Of a DNA stretch of 64,000 bases, positions 35,846 through 44,285 are shown piece after piece. Position 1 is the first letter of the stretch; each line of letters opens with the position of its first letter. The DNA comes from DTJG01 sp964532995. GTDB lineage: Bacteria; Ratteibacteria; UBA8468; B48-G9; DTJG01. The notes under the pieces were generated by a model, which saw only the letters and a list, made by a program, of their open reading frames with translations, was not told the DNA's origin and searched no databases. The position numbers were made by a program, and so were the translations under genes. The stretch covers positions 35,173 to 99,172 of the forward strand of contig CAZHJN010000001.1 of the NCBI GenBank assembly GCA_964532995.1. The letters are read 5' to 3'.

Positions 35846-37478
35846 TATATCTTCCTGTTATCATCCTGAATAAAATTGTAAAAAGAATAATCAAGCCGAC
35901 AGCCAGAAAAATAAAAACACCAGCAGACAGATTTTGGATCCCGAGTATTATAAAAATGGTTAAGATCGGCATAACGATAATTGCAAAACTGATTTTTGCA
36001 CCTGCGTGGTCAAGACTTCTTGTATAATTATCAAGACGGTTTGCAATTTTCTGTTCTATTTCCACCCTTTCTCTGTTAATCCTTATAAGGTCTTCCCATG
36101 TTTCAGGTAATTCCAGAATAACATCCCTGTATGAAGTGATAACATTTTTAATCTCCTCCAGCCACATATGCTGAAAAATTCCTCTGTCCATTGTTGATTG
36201 CCAGTAAGTTTTACTCAAATCAAACATGCTTCCATAGGGGTTAAGCCTGGTGCAGATAGCTTCAAGATTCATAATGTTTTTTGCAAGAAGTCCCACATCA
36301 GGATCAAGCCTGATATTCATTTTTCTTGCCATCCGCATCAAATCATAAAATATGTCAGCCAGATGAACATTTTTAAGAGGCAGTGAACCATACTTATCAA
36401 CAATAAAACCAACATCCCTCTCAAAATTCTCGGGAACCCTGTAAGATAACCCGAAAAGTTTTCTTATGTGCGGCAGAACATCAGCTATGTTTCCTTTTAA
36501 AATTCCTGATACAATTCCGGCAAGCAGTTTTCTTTTTTCAAACGAAAAATAGCCGACAAGACCAAAGTCAACAAATGCCAGATCTCCTTTATCTGTGACC
36601 AGGATATTACCGGGATGCAGATCTGCATGGAAATAACCTGTTTTGAAAAGCGTTTCGAATATTCCCTTAACAATATGTTGAGAAAGATCAGGCCTTTTAG
36701 CAGGAACATCCGATATTTTTATTCCTATTATTTGCTCCATTGTGAGAATCCGCTTTGATGTGTAATCCCAGAATACATCTGGCACCTTAATACCGGCCTT
36801 TTCATAAAAACCTTTAAGTTTCTCCATCATTCCAGCTTCATAGATAAAGTCTATCTGTCTTTTGAGATGTTCCCCAACCTCTTCAAGTAAACCAGAAATA
36901 TTCCACTGTTTTAATTCAGGAATATGTTTTGACGCAAGTTTTGAAATTTCTGTAAGAACCTTGACATCATCAGAAATTGTCTGTTCAACCCCAGGCCTGC
37001 GAACTTTAACAACGCACTGCTGTCCTGAAATAAGAATCGCAGAATGAACCTGTCCTATAGAAGCTGAAAATATTGGTTTTTCCGAAAACTGTAAAAAAAT
37101 TTCATTTATATCTTTTCCAAGATCTTCAACAATTATTTTTCTCACTTCTTCAAAAGGAAAAGGAGAAACATTGTCCTGGAGTTTGGAAAGTTCATTAAGA
37201 AAGTTTTCCGGAAGAATATCAGCTCTGGTGCTGAAAAATTGTCCGATTTTTACATACGTTGGACCGAGTTCTTCAAGAACAAAGCGGAGTCTTTGAGCAG
37301 GTGTAAAATATTTTCCGTCTCTGGAAATAGACGACCTGTTAAAACGGAGTATCCTTAAACTTGGTTCTCTGAAAATTCTGTCTATGAAATAACCAAGGCC
37401 GTGTTTGATAAGTACCCTTAAAACGACACGTACACGATTTATAAGACGATATTTCCTGCTTACACCAAGAATGTTCAT
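35838..37478 (-). CDS. ubiB: ABC1/UbiB-family atypical kinase
   Basis: A 546-residue membrane-associated protein-kinase-like ATPase. It has the family KIGQ motif (VKIGQFFSTRADILPENF, about 75-92), the Ala-rich substitute loop (ASIGQVH), KVRRPG, FHADLHPGNI and DFGLVG, plus two C-terminal membrane helices (about 490-540). Family members support quinone biosynthesis or lipid handling, but the exact reaction is unsettled. No ubi or men genes are nearby. It overlaps the phasin-like gene by 4 nt, a pairing seen in other genomes. Confidence 0.88.
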   Translation of the reverse strand: MNILGVSRKYRLINRVRVVLRVLIKHGLGYFIDRIFREPSLRILRFNRSSISRDGKYFTPAQRLRFVLEELGPTYVKIGQFFSTRADILPENFLNELSKLQDNVSPFPFEEVRKIIVEDLGKDINEIFLQFSEKPIFSASIGQVHSAILISGQQCVVKVRRPGVEQTISDDVKVLTEISKLASKHIPELKQWNISGLLEEVGEHLKRQIDFIYEAGMMEKLKGFYEKAGIKVPDVFWDYTSKRILTMEQIIGIKISDVPAKRPDLSQHIVKGIFETLFKTGYFHADLHPGNILVTDKGDLAFVDFGLVGYFSFEKRKLLAGIVSGILKGNIADVLPHIRKLFGLSYRVPENFERDVGFIVDKYGSLPLKNVHLADIFYDLMRMARKMNIRLDPDVGLLAKNIMNLEAICTRLNPYGSMFDLSKTYWQSTMDRGIFQHMWLEEIKNVITSYRDVILELPETWEDLIRINRERVEIEQKIANRLDNYTRSLDHAGAKISFAIIVMPILTIFIILGIQNLSAGVFIFLAVGLIILFTILFRMITGRYNE

Positions 37479-37762
37479 TGTCTGTCATTTTTCAAATTCT
37501 CTATTTCTTTTCTTATGTTTTCTATTTCTTCCTTTGTTGCAACACCAAATATATCAGCAATTTTCCCTTTCTGAACCCCCTTCATCTTTTCCACTTTTTC
37601 AATAAGTCCAGAAAAACGTTTCTCGATTTTTTCTTCGAGATTTCTTTCTTTTGCCTCCTGTTCAAGACTTTCAAGTATTTCCTTACCCTTTTTCCCGGCA
37701 AGTGAAAGTGAGGCTATTCCAAGAGCAAGCACCCTGTACATAACATTTTTTTTCTCGCTCAT
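37475..37762 (-). CDS. Phasin-like coiled-coil protein (COG3937-type)
   Basis: A 95-residue charged protein: a weakly hydrophobic N-terminal segment (YRVLALGIASLSLAGKKG), a Glu/Lys-rich helical middle, and a C-terminal coiled coil (TKEEIENIRKEIENLK). This resembles small phasin-like proteins often encoded next to ubiB. A storage-granule role is not implied, since no PHA synthase is present. It has a good ribosome site (GGGAGAT) and overlaps ubiB by 4 nt. Confidence 0.7.
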   Translation of the reverse strand: MSEKKNVMYRVLALGIASLSLAGKKGKEILESLEQEAKERNLEEKIEKRFSGLIEKVEKMKGVQKGKIADIFGVATKEEIENIRKEIENLKNDRQ

Positions 37763-37805
37763 TTCATCTCCCTGTTTTTAAAAATTCGGTTCTTCAGCTT
37801 GCCAT

Positions 37806-38846
37806 TTATGCTGGCTTCTTAATTAAAACAACCCTGCCTTTACCCCTGCATATAACACCAATTTGAAAAACCCTGAATCCGAATTTCCGGGCAATTGATT
37901 TGATATTCTCCTTATTATGTGATGAAACACTGAGGATTAAACCAATTCCCATATTAAAAACATTAAACATTTCCCTGGTTTTAATACTTCCGGATTCCCG
38001 GATCATATGAAACACACAGGGCACATTCCAGGAATCAGTGTAAACCTCGGCATCCATGTTTTCAGGAAGAATTCTTGAAAGATTTCCAGGAATACCACCA
38101 CCGGTAATATGAGCGGCTGCGTGAATAAGATTTCGTTTAACCAGATCAACTATCAGGGGTGAATAAATGAAGGTTGGACGCAAAAATTCTTCTCCGAGGG
38201 ATCTTCCAAGATCTGCTTTATAATCAAAGAGCATCCTCTTGATTCCCCTTTTGGGAAAAAATACTTTTCTCACCAGAGAAAAACCATTGGAATGCAGTCC
38301 ATTTGAACCGATTCCAAGTAATATGTCTCCCTCTTTCACTTTTGCCGGACCAATCATTTTATCCCTGTCCACGATCCCGACACAGAAACCTGCAAGGTCA
38401 AAATCATCCTCAGAATAAACATCCGGCATTTGAGCGGTTTCTCCACCAATAAGCGCACATCCGGCAATCTCACATCCTTTAATTATGCCTTCAAGGATTT
38501 TTTTCTCTCTTTCAATCTTAAGTTTACCGACAGCCAGATAGTCAAGAAACAACAGTGGTGTCGCTCCACATACCGCAACGTCATTACAGTTCATTGCCAC
38601 AAGATCTATGCCAATAGTGTCATATTTTTCAAGCGCCTTCGCAATAAGAATCTTGGTACCCACACCATCACAGCCTCCAACAAGGAAACTCCTGCCCGCA
38701 CCGGTTGGAACAGGCACAAAACCTGCAAAAAACCCAATATCTCCTGCCATTTTCCTTTGAAAAGATTTTGCTGCACGCTCCTTTATAAATCTGACAAGTG
38801 CTTCTGCCTTCTGGTCATCAACTCCTGCTTTTTTATATGTCACCAT
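37806..38846 (-). CDS. purM: Phosphoribosylformylglycinamidine cyclo-ligase (PurM)
   Basis: AIR synthetase of purine synthesis. From the ATG at 38846 it is 346 residues, beginning MVTYKKAGVD. It shows GGCDGVGTKILIA, NCNDVAVCGA, GGETAQMPDVY and ITGGGIPGNLSR, all PurM signatures. A GTG at 38870 would add eight residues; the ATG is preferred because AAGGG lies six bases before it. It is the first gene after the dnaK terminator and follows an extended -10 promoter. Confidence 0.95.
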   Translation of the reverse strand: MVTYKKAGVDDQKAEALVRFIKERAAKSFQRKMAGDIGFFAGFVPVPTGAGRSFLVGGCDGVGTKILIAKALEKYDTIGIDLVAMNCNDVAVCGATPLLFLDYLAVGKLKIEREKKILEGIIKGCEIAGCALIGGETAQMPDVYSEDDFDLAGFCVGIVDRDKMIGPAKVKEGDILLGIGSNGLHSNGFSLVRKVFFPKRGIKRMLFDYKADLGRSLGEEFLRPTFIYSPLIVDLVKRNLIHAAAHITGGGIPGNLSRILPENMDAEVYTDSWNVPCVFHMIRESGSIKTREMFNVFNMGIGLILSVSSHNKENIKSIARKFGFRVFQIGVICRGKGRVVLIKKPA

Positions 38847-38877
38847 ATGAATCCCTTTTTTATAAATCACTGTAATT

Positions 38878-38886
38878 ATTATATCA
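38878..38886 (-). promoter_or_regulatory. Extended -10 promoter for purM
   Basis: Minus-strand TGATATAAT is a perfect extended -10 (TGnTATAAT) about 32 nt before the purM ATG and just downstream of the dnaK terminator. No good -35 is present, as expected for this class. Confidence 0.5.
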
Positions 38887-38900
38887 CTATCGATTGAAGC

Positions 38901-38932
38901 AATAAAAAAGGGCGGTCACAAAAACCGCCCTT
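38901..38932 (-). terminator. Rho-independent terminator of dnaK
   Basis: On the minus strand a 9-bp stem AAGGGCGGT/ACCGCCCTT (arms 38932-38924 and 38916-38908, 7-nt loop) is followed by a T-rich tract (CTTTTTTATT). It lies about 23 nt after the dnaK stop and separates dnaK from purM. Confidence 0.85.
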
Positions 38933-38954
38933 ACAACCCACTTCCTTATTTATT

Positions 38955-40832
38955 TCACTTATTTCCATCAACCTCTCTATAATCGGCATCAACAACCTTT
39001 TTTTCTCCCTGCTCTTGTTGAGGTTCTGATGTCTGAGATGATGATTGCTGATTCCCTGATTCAGCTGACTGCGCTGTCTGTTTATAGAGAATCTCAGCTA
39101 TCCTGTGAGATATTTTTTCAATCTCCTGCATCAGAGATTGTATTTCAGATTCATTTTTTGAATCAATGGCTTTTCGTAAAGATGAGATTTTTTCATTGAG
39201 CATATTTTTTTCTTCAGCAGGAATCTTATCTCCATGTTCCTTTAATGTTTTTTCAGCGCTGTAAGCAAGCCCATCGGCACGATTACACAAATCCACAAGC
39301 TCTTTTTGCTTTCTGTCCTGTTCAGCAAACTGTTCGGATTCTTTGACCATTCTGTCTATTTCTTCCTTTGTCAGTTTCTTTGAAGCCGTAATCCTTATTG
39401 ACTGTTGCTTTGATGTTGCAAGGTCTTTTGCAGTTACAGAAAGGATACCATTTGAATCGATATCAAAAGTAACCTCAATCTGAGGAACACCTCTTGGTGC
39501 AGGTGGAATACCATCCAGATGAAATCTGCCGAGACTTGTATTATTCGCAGCCATCGGTCTTTCTCCCTGCAATACATGAACTTCTACAGATGTCTGGTTG
39601 TCCGCAGCAGTGGTAAAAATCTGACTTTTCTTTGTGGGAATTGTGGTATTCCTCTCGATTATTTTAGTAAACACTCCACCGAGGGTTTCAACCCCGAGAG
39701 AAAGAGGCGTTACATCCAGCAAAAGAATATCCTTATCCTTAACTTCACCTGCAAGTACTGCACCCTGAATAGCAGCACCAGTGGCAACGCATTCCATCGG
39801 ATCCACACCTCTTTCCGGTTTTTTACCCATGAAATCCTCGATAAATTTCTGTACCACCGGCATTCTTGTAGGTCCTCCAACAAGAATAATCTTGTCGATC
39901 TGCGCCGGTGTAAGTTTTGCATCCTGAAGTGCCTGTTCCATCGGACCGCGACACCTCTCTATCCTGCCTCTCACCAGTTCTTCAAGTTGAGATCTTCTGA
40001 TCTTCATTGAAAGATGCTGTGGCCCTTTTTCATTAGCGGTTATAAAAGGCAGATTGATTTCAGTTTCAAGGGTTGAAGAAAGTTCTATTTTCGCTTTCTC
40101 CGCTGCTTCCTTGATTCTCTGCATTGCCATTCTGTCATTTGTTAGATCTATCCCGGTTTGTATCTTGAAATCTTTTACAATAAAATCAACAAGATCCTGA
40201 TCCATATCAGTACCACCGAGCTGAGTATCTCCACTTGTGGAAAGGACCTTAAAAACACCACCACCCATCATTTCCATAATTGTTACATCAAGGGTTCCAG
40301 CACCAAAGTCAAAAAGCATAATCTTGAGTTCCTGATTGAGTTTATCAAGACCATACGCAAATGCTGCGGCGGTTGGTTCGTTAATCAACCTGACAACTTC
40401 CAGTCCAGCTATTGTGCCTGCATCTTTTGTTGCCTGTCTCTGGTTGTCATTAAAATATGCCGGCACGGTTATCACAGCCTTTGTAATCGGACACCCGAGA
40501 AAACTTTCAGCATCTTTCTTTATTTTTTGCAGAATAAATGCTGATATCTGCTGCGGTGTGTAAGTTTTTCCGTCTATTGTATATTTGAAATCAGTACCCA
40601 TCTTTCTTTTCGCCGCAAAGATTGTACGTTCTGGATTCACTGCTGCCTGCCGTCTGGCCGGTTCTCCAACAAGAATCTGCCCATCCTTTGTAAAGGCAAC
40701 ATATGATGGAAAAGCTTTTCCGCCAACAATTGTTGTACCTTCTGCGCTTGGAATAACAACAATTTTACCCGCCTCCATTATTGCGGCTGCTGAATTACTT
40801 GTTCCAAGGTCTATTCCTATGATTTTTTCCAT
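38955..40832 (-). CDS. dnaK: Chaperone DnaK (Hsp70)
   Basis: ATP-driven chaperone of 625 residues: nucleotide-binding domain (1-375), linker with DILLLDVTPLSLGVET, substrate domain and a Gln/Ser-rich tail ending in an acidic EEVD-like VVDADYREVDGNK. The phosphate-2 loop reads FDFGAGTLDVTI rather than the common DLGGGTFDVSI, a variant reminiscent of the TLDVTI-type Hsp70s of some archaea and deep bacterial lineages. Neither grpE nor dnaJ is nearby and I see no CIRCE operator. Ribosome site AGGAG precedes the ATG. It is transcribed after tRNA-Val. Confidence 0.97.
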   Translation of the reverse strand: MEKIIGIDLGTSNSAAAIMEAGKIVVIPSAEGTTIVGGKAFPSYVAFTKDGQILVGEPARRQAAVNPERTIFAAKRKMGTDFKYTIDGKTYTPQQISAFILQKIKKDAESFLGCPITKAVITVPAYFNDNQRQATKDAGTIAGLEVVRLINEPTAAAFAYGLDKLNQELKIMLFDFGAGTLDVTIMEMMGGGVFKVLSTSGDTQLGGTDMDQDLVDFIVKDFKIQTGIDLTNDRMAMQRIKEAAEKAKIELSSTLETEINLPFITANEKGPQHLSMKIRRSQLEELVRGRIERCRGPMEQALQDAKLTPAQIDKIILVGGPTRMPVVQKFIEDFMGKKPERGVDPMECVATGAAIQGAVLAGEVKDKDILLLDVTPLSLGVETLGGVFTKIIERNTTIPTKKSQIFTTAADNQTSVEVHVLQGERPMAANNTSLGRFHLDGIPPAPRGVPQIEVTFDIDSNGILSVTAKDLATSKQQSIRITASKKLTKEEIDRMVKESEQFAEQDRKQKELVDLCNRADGLAYSAEKTLKEHGDKIPAEEKNMLNEKISSLRKAIDSKNESEIQSLMQEIEKISHRIAEILYKQTAQSAESGNQQSSSQTSEPQQEQGEKKVVDADYREVDGNK

Positions 40833-40947
40833 TTTTCTCTCCTGTTCCTTGTTTTTTAATTTAGATGTGAGGTCAAAAATAAAAGTTTCATTTATCAGGA
40901 TGCTGTAAAATCCTCCTGTTTGATTATCGCAAAGAATGAAAAATAAT

Positions 40948-41021
40948 TAGGCGGTGAGGGAATCGAACCCACGACCTCTTCCTTGTAAGGGAAGCGCTCT
41001 TGCCGACTGAGCTAACCGCCT
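40948..41021 (-). tRNA. trnV: tRNA-Val (TAC anticodon)
   Basis: A 74-nt cloverleaf with perfectly paired acceptor AGGCGGT/ACCGCCT, D arm GCTC/GAGC, anticodon stem CTTCC/GGAAG with loop CTTACAA (anticodon TAC), and T loop TTCGATT. The T stem GTGGG/CCCTC has one T-T mismatch. CCA is not encoded. It shares a promoter with dnaK, 115 nt downstream. Confidence 0.94.
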
Positions 41022-41035
41022 GCTGGATGCCAATT

Positions 41036-41065
41036 ATTTTACACCCATATAGTAAAACTTGACAA
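41036..41065 (-). promoter_or_regulatory. Promoter for tRNA-Val/dnaK
   Basis: Minus-strand TTGTCA (41065-41060), 18-nt spacer, TAAAAT (41041-41036), about 15 nt before the tRNA 5' end. Its -35 hexamer occupies almost the same bases as the -35 of the divergent corrinoid-gene promoter. Confidence 0.6.
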
Positions 41066-41087
41066 ATATATTAATTTACTGTATAAA
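41059..41087 (+). promoter_or_regulatory. Promoter for the corrinoid-protein operon
   Basis: Perfect TTGACA (41059-41064), 17-nt spacer, TATAAA (41082-41087), about 48 nt before the ATG. It is back-to-back with the tRNA-Val/dnaK promoter and shares -35 bases 41060-41064 with it. It probably drives the long plus-strand operon. Confidence 0.65.
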
Positions 41088-41134
41088 TTTTTGTACAAAA
41101 AAAATTTCCATTTTTCTCAAATTAAGGAGGCAGC

Positions 41135-41764
41135 ATGTTGAATGAGATAGCGCAGGCTATTATCAGGGGAGACGCAAAGAAGGCGACTGAACTGGTTACA
41201 AAAGCCCTTGCTGAAAACATCGGAGTTGAAAAAATTTTGAATGAAGGACTTATTGCTGGAATGAATGTGGTGGGAACAAAGTTCAAAAATAATGAGTTCT
41301 ATGTTCCTGAGGTTCTGATAGCAGCAAGAGCAATGAATCAGGCTATGACAATTCTCCAGCCAGAAATAGCAAAGGCAGGAATTAAAGCCCAGGCAAAAGT
41401 CGCAATAGGAACAGTAAAAGGCGACCTTCATGATATAGGTAAAAACCTTGTATCAATGATGTGGAAAGGTGCCGGATTTGAGGTTATGGATCTTGGTATT
41501 GATGTACCCGAAGAAAAATTTGTTGAAGCAGCAAAAAATGGTGCTCAGTTAATAGGACTTTCTGCTCTTTTAACAACCACAATGCCCGCCATGAAGGATG
41601 TTATTGAAAAATTGAAAACTGAAGGTGTCAAGGATAAGGTAAAGGTAATTATTGGTGGAGCTCCGGTTACTCAGGCATATGCAGATGAAATAGGAGCAGA
41701 TGGCTATGCGCCTGATGCCGGTTCTGCCGTTGACAAAGCTAAGGAACTTCTCGGTATTAAATAA
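41135..41764 (+). CDS. Methyltransferase-type corrinoid (B12-binding) protein
   Basis: A 209-residue methyl-carrier protein of the MtaC/MtbC/MttC type. The N-terminal helical domain (1-85; NEGLIAGMNVVGTKF, EFYVPEVLIAARAMN) is followed by the cobalamin-binding Rossmann domain. That domain carries DLHDIGKN, whose histidine is the lower cobalt ligand, then GLSALLTTTMPAMK and IIGGAPVTQAYADEIGADG. Such proteins shuttle methyl groups between a substrate methyltransferase and a second methyltransferase; neither partner, nor a RamA-type activator, is in the window. AAGGAGG lies five bases before the ATG. It is the first gene of the plus-strand operon. Confidence 0.92.
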   Translation: MLNEIAQAIIRGDAKKATELVTKALAENIGVEKILNEGLIAGMNVVGTKFKNNEFYVPEVLIAARAMNQAMTILQPEIAKAGIKAQAKVAIGTVKGDLHDIGKNLVSMMWKGAGFEVMDLGIDVPEEKFVEAAKNGAQLIGLSALLTTTMPAMKDVIEKLKTEGVKDKVKVIIGGAPVTQAYADEIGADGYAPDAGSAVDKAKELLGIK

Positions 41765-41784
41765 CGTTTGCGGGCATATGAGCC

Positions 41785-42396
41785 GTGTCCTTGTTCTCGA
41801 TTCTATGCTGGATCGTGTTCGGGTATTTATCCGGTAGTCTTGTATGGGGCTACTGGATAGGTAAGCATTTCTACGGTGTCGACCTGAGAACAAAAGGAAG
41901 CGGCAATATTGGAGCAACCAATGTATTCCGGGTACTGGGCCCAGTACCCGGAATTTTTACTTTCGTTCTGGATGTTTCAAAAGGTGCCTTACCTATTTTC
42001 ATGATGAAATACTTCCAGCAACAAAATTCAAATCAGGTAATCCTGCTTTCAGTGGGTCTTGCCGCGATACTTGGAAGCAAATTTTCAATTTTTCTCAAAG
42101 GCAAAGGAGGAAAAGCTGTAAATTGCAGTTTCGGTGTGATCCTTGCGATAATACCAGCAGAAGCAATTATTTCTTTCCTTGCATGGATTTTAATTTTTGT
42201 TGCCACCGGATACGTTTCACTCGCATCAATGACAGCTGCGATTGTATTACCTGTAATGCTGTGGTTTTTACATAAAAACATAACGCTTATAATTGCAGGA
42301 ACCATAATAAGTCTTTTGATAATCGCTACCCACAGAGAAAATATTAAAAGACTTCTGGCGGGAAACGAGAATAGATTTCTTTTATGGAAAAAATAG
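41785..42396 (+). CDS. plsY: Glycerol-3-phosphate acyltransferase PlsY
   Basis: Membrane enzyme that moves the acyl group from acyl-phosphate (made by PlsX) to glycerol-3-phosphate. The 203 residues have about five spans and the motifs GSGNIGATNVFRVLG, LKGKGGKAVNCSFG and a late ATHRENIKRLLAGNE. The start is a GTG at 41785 with no clear ribosome site, so coupling to the upstream gene (20-nt gap) is possible. The coding sequence includes a perfect 30-bp palindrome. It overlaps gpsA by 13 nt. Confidence 0.94.
   Translation: MSLFSILCWIVFGYLSGSLVWGYWIGKHFYGVDLRTKGSGNIGATNVFRVLGPVPGIFTFVLDVSKGALPIFMMKYFQQQNSNQVILLSVGLAAILGSKFSIFLKGKGGKAVNCSFGVILAIIPAEAIISFLAWILIFVATGYVSLASMTAAIVLPVMLWFLHKNITLIIAGTIISLLIIATHRENIKRLLAGNENRFLLWKK
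41925..41954. repeat. Perfect 30-bp palindrome inside plsY
   Basis: Two uninterrupted 15-nt arms (ATTCCGGGTACTGGG and its exact reverse complement) meet with no spacer, followed on the plus strand by TTTTAC. It encodes part of the conserved NVFRVLGPVPGIF segment of PlsY. The shape could act as a cruciform or an intragenic attenuator. See the finding. Confidence 0.9.
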
Positions 42397-43364
42397 GAAT
42401 AATCGGTGCAGGCGGATGGGGTACAGCCCTTTCAATACTGCTTTCTGAAAAATATCAGATTATCCTCTGGGAAAAATTCCCGGAATATGCTGAAATTCTC
42501 CACAGAACAAGAGAAAACCGCGATTTCCTTCCAGACTTCACAATTCCTGAAAAAATATTTATCACCAGTGATATCCAAACTGTTAGTTCAGGTTCAGAAA
42601 TACTGATAATTGTAGTTCCATCAAAATATTTCAGAAATACGGTAAAATATCTTAAACCGCATTATCGCAAACAGAATGTACTTATCGCAACAAAAGGACT
42701 TGAACCTGAAACAGGAATGAGGATGTCAGAAATATTGGATAGTGAAATCCCGGAGTGTTGTTCAGCAGTTATTTCAGGACCCACAATTGCATCTGAAGTT
42801 GCCGCCGGCAAACCAACTGCCGCAGTCATCGCTTCTCATGATATAGAACTAGCCAGAAAATTTCAAAGCATGTTTTCTTCAAAAACAATGAGGCTTTATA
42901 CGACTGACGACGTTTGTGGAGTTGAAATATGCGGTGGGTACAAAAATGTCATTGCAATAGGTTCAGGAATTATTGACGAGCTCAACCTGGGAGACAACGC
43001 AAAGGCTTCTTATCTTACCAGAAGCATTGAGGAAATGAAAAACTTCGGGAAACTTTTCGGTGCAAGAGAAAAAACATTCTGGGGTCTTGCAGGCATTGGA
43101 GATTTAATAACAACATCATTCAGTCCGAGCAGCAGAAATCATCGCTTCGGACAGGCGGTTGCCAGAAAAAAGAAACAGGAATTTCTTTCCAGTACAAAAA
43201 TGATTGTTGAAGGTATATCTGCCTCCAAAGCTATCATGAAAATTTCTCAAGCAAATAATGTTGAAACCCCGATTGCTTCTGCGATTTACAGAATAGTTAA
43301 TGAAGACGCTGAACCAGCTGCTGAACTCGAGAAACTCATGACAAGGCGATTAAAAGATGAATGA
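42384..43364 (+). CDS. gpsA: Glycerol-3-phosphate dehydrogenase (GpsA)
   Basis: NAD(P)-dependent enzyme that makes the glycerol-3-phosphate used by PlsY. The 326 residues open IGIIGAGGWGTALS (dinucleotide binding) and include ATKGLEPETG, SGPTIASEVAAGKPTA, the catalytic lysine in CGGYKNVIAIGSGI and FWGLAGIGDLITT. It overlaps plsY by 13 nt and the merR-like gene by 8 nt, so phospholipid precursors are made from one transcript. Confidence 0.96.
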   Translation: MEKIGIIGAGGWGTALSILLSEKYQIILWEKFPEYAEILHRTRENRDFLPDFTIPEKIFITSDIQTVSSGSEILIIVVPSKYFRNTVKYLKPHYRKQNVLIATKGLEPETGMRMSEILDSEIPECCSAVISGPTIASEVAAGKPTAAVIASHDIELARKFQSMFSSKTMRLYTTDDVCGVEICGGYKNVIAIGSGIIDELNLGDNAKASYLTRSIEEMKNFGKLFGAREKTFWGLAGIGDLITTSFSPSSRNHRFGQAVARKKKQEFLSSTKMIVEGISASKAIMKISQANNVETPIASAIYRIVNEDAEPAAELEKLMTRRLKDE

Positions 43365-43683
43365 TGGTTTTCGCTATTATAGCATAAAAGAAGTCTCTGA
43401 AATCACAGGGGTTGCTCCTCATGTGCTGAGATACTGGGAAACTCAATTTTCTTTCCTGAAAATTCAACGCGACCCTTCAGGAAGAAGGATATATTCTGAT
43501 AGAGATATTGAGAAAATAAAACATGTAAAAAAACTCCTCTATTATGAAGGGTACAGAAAAGAAGGAGTCAAAAAGAAATTTCGTGAAATTTACAGCAATG
43601 ATAAAAAAAATAAAAAGGTTTCTGCTGAATTGCTGAAAAAAATCCTCAAATTTGCAAAGGAGATCGAAAAATGCTTACAATAG
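43357..43683 (+). CDS. MerR-family DNA-binding regulator
   Basis: A 108-residue protein with an N-terminal winged-helix domain: YSIKEVSEITGVAPHVLRYWE and the wing DPSGRRIYSDRDIEKIKHVK. A short lysine-rich coiled tail follows, with no effector-binding domain or cysteine sensor. It resembles the small MerR-like proteins common in phospholipid/purine gene runs of anaerobes. The target is unknown. It overlaps gpsA by 8 nt and purN by 13 nt. Confidence 0.88.
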   Translation: MNDGFRYYSIKEVSEITGVAPHVLRYWETQFSFLKIQRDPSGRRIYSDRDIEKIKHVKKLLYYEGYRKEGVKKKFREIYSNDKKNKKVSAELLKKILKFAKEIEKCLQ

Positions 43684-44285
43684 GAGTTCTTGCATCCGGA
43701 AAAGGAAGTAATCTTCATGCAATTATTGAACATATAAAATCAGGTTATCTGAAGGTTAACATCGGCGTTGTTATCAGTGATAATCCGCACGCATTTGCTC
43801 TTGAGATTGCCCGGTCCAATGGAATTTGTGCAGAATATATTGAACCCGGAAGATACAGAACATTTCTGGAATCAGAAAAAGAAGAAAAATATGTAAGAAC
43901 TCTCAGAGAACACGGTGTGGAACTTGTCTGTCTTGCCGGATTTATGAGAGTAATAAAAAAGGCCTTTTTTGATAATTACAGGGGGAAAATTATCAACATA
44001 CACCCCTCACTGTTGCCCTCATTCCGCGGACTGGAAGCGTGGAAACAGGCAATTGATTACGGGGTTAAATTTACCGGTTGTACGGTGCATTTTGTTGAAG
44101 AGGATATAGATACAGGACCTGTAATTCTTCAAGCTGTTGTACCTGTACTTGATGATGACACTCCGGAAACCCTTCACCAAAGAATACAGGAAAAAGAGCA
44201 CACAATATATCCTCTTGCCATAAAACTGATTTCAGAACAAAAAATTAGAATTTCAGGAAGGAGGGTTATCATAGATGAAAATTGA
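43671..44285 (+). CDS. purN: Phosphoribosylglycinamide formyltransferase (PurN)
   Basis: Folate-dependent formyl transfer in purine synthesis. The 204 residues show VLASGKGSNLHAI, the catalytic IINIHPSLLPSFRG and the VEEDIDTGPVILQ aspartate. It is embedded between merR-like and GNAT genes with 13- and 11-nt overlaps. purM is in the other operon (37806). Confidence 0.96.
   Translation: MLTIGVLASGKGSNLHAIIEHIKSGYLKVNIGVVISDNPHAFALEIARSNGICAEYIEPGRYRTFLESEKEEKYVRTLREHGVELVCLAGFMRVIKKAFFDNYRGKIINIHPSLLPSFRGLEAWKQAIDYGVKFTGCTVHFVEEDIDTGPVILQAVVPVLDDDTPETLHQRIQEKEHTIYPLAIKLISEQKIRISGRRVIIDEN

Noticed and set aside
40833..40947. CIRCE operator before dnaK
   Set aside because: No TTAGCACTC-N9-GAGTGCTAA repeat; only a weak 5-bp inverted repeat (AGGAT/ATCCT).
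40948..41021. tRNA-Val as a pseudogene because of its T-stem mismatch
   Set aside because: The acceptor, D and anticodon arms are intact; a single T-T mismatch is tolerated in functional tRNAs.
41088..41134. Cobalamin riboswitch before the corrinoid gene
   Set aside because: The leader is about 45 nt and AT-rich with no B12-box-like sequence.
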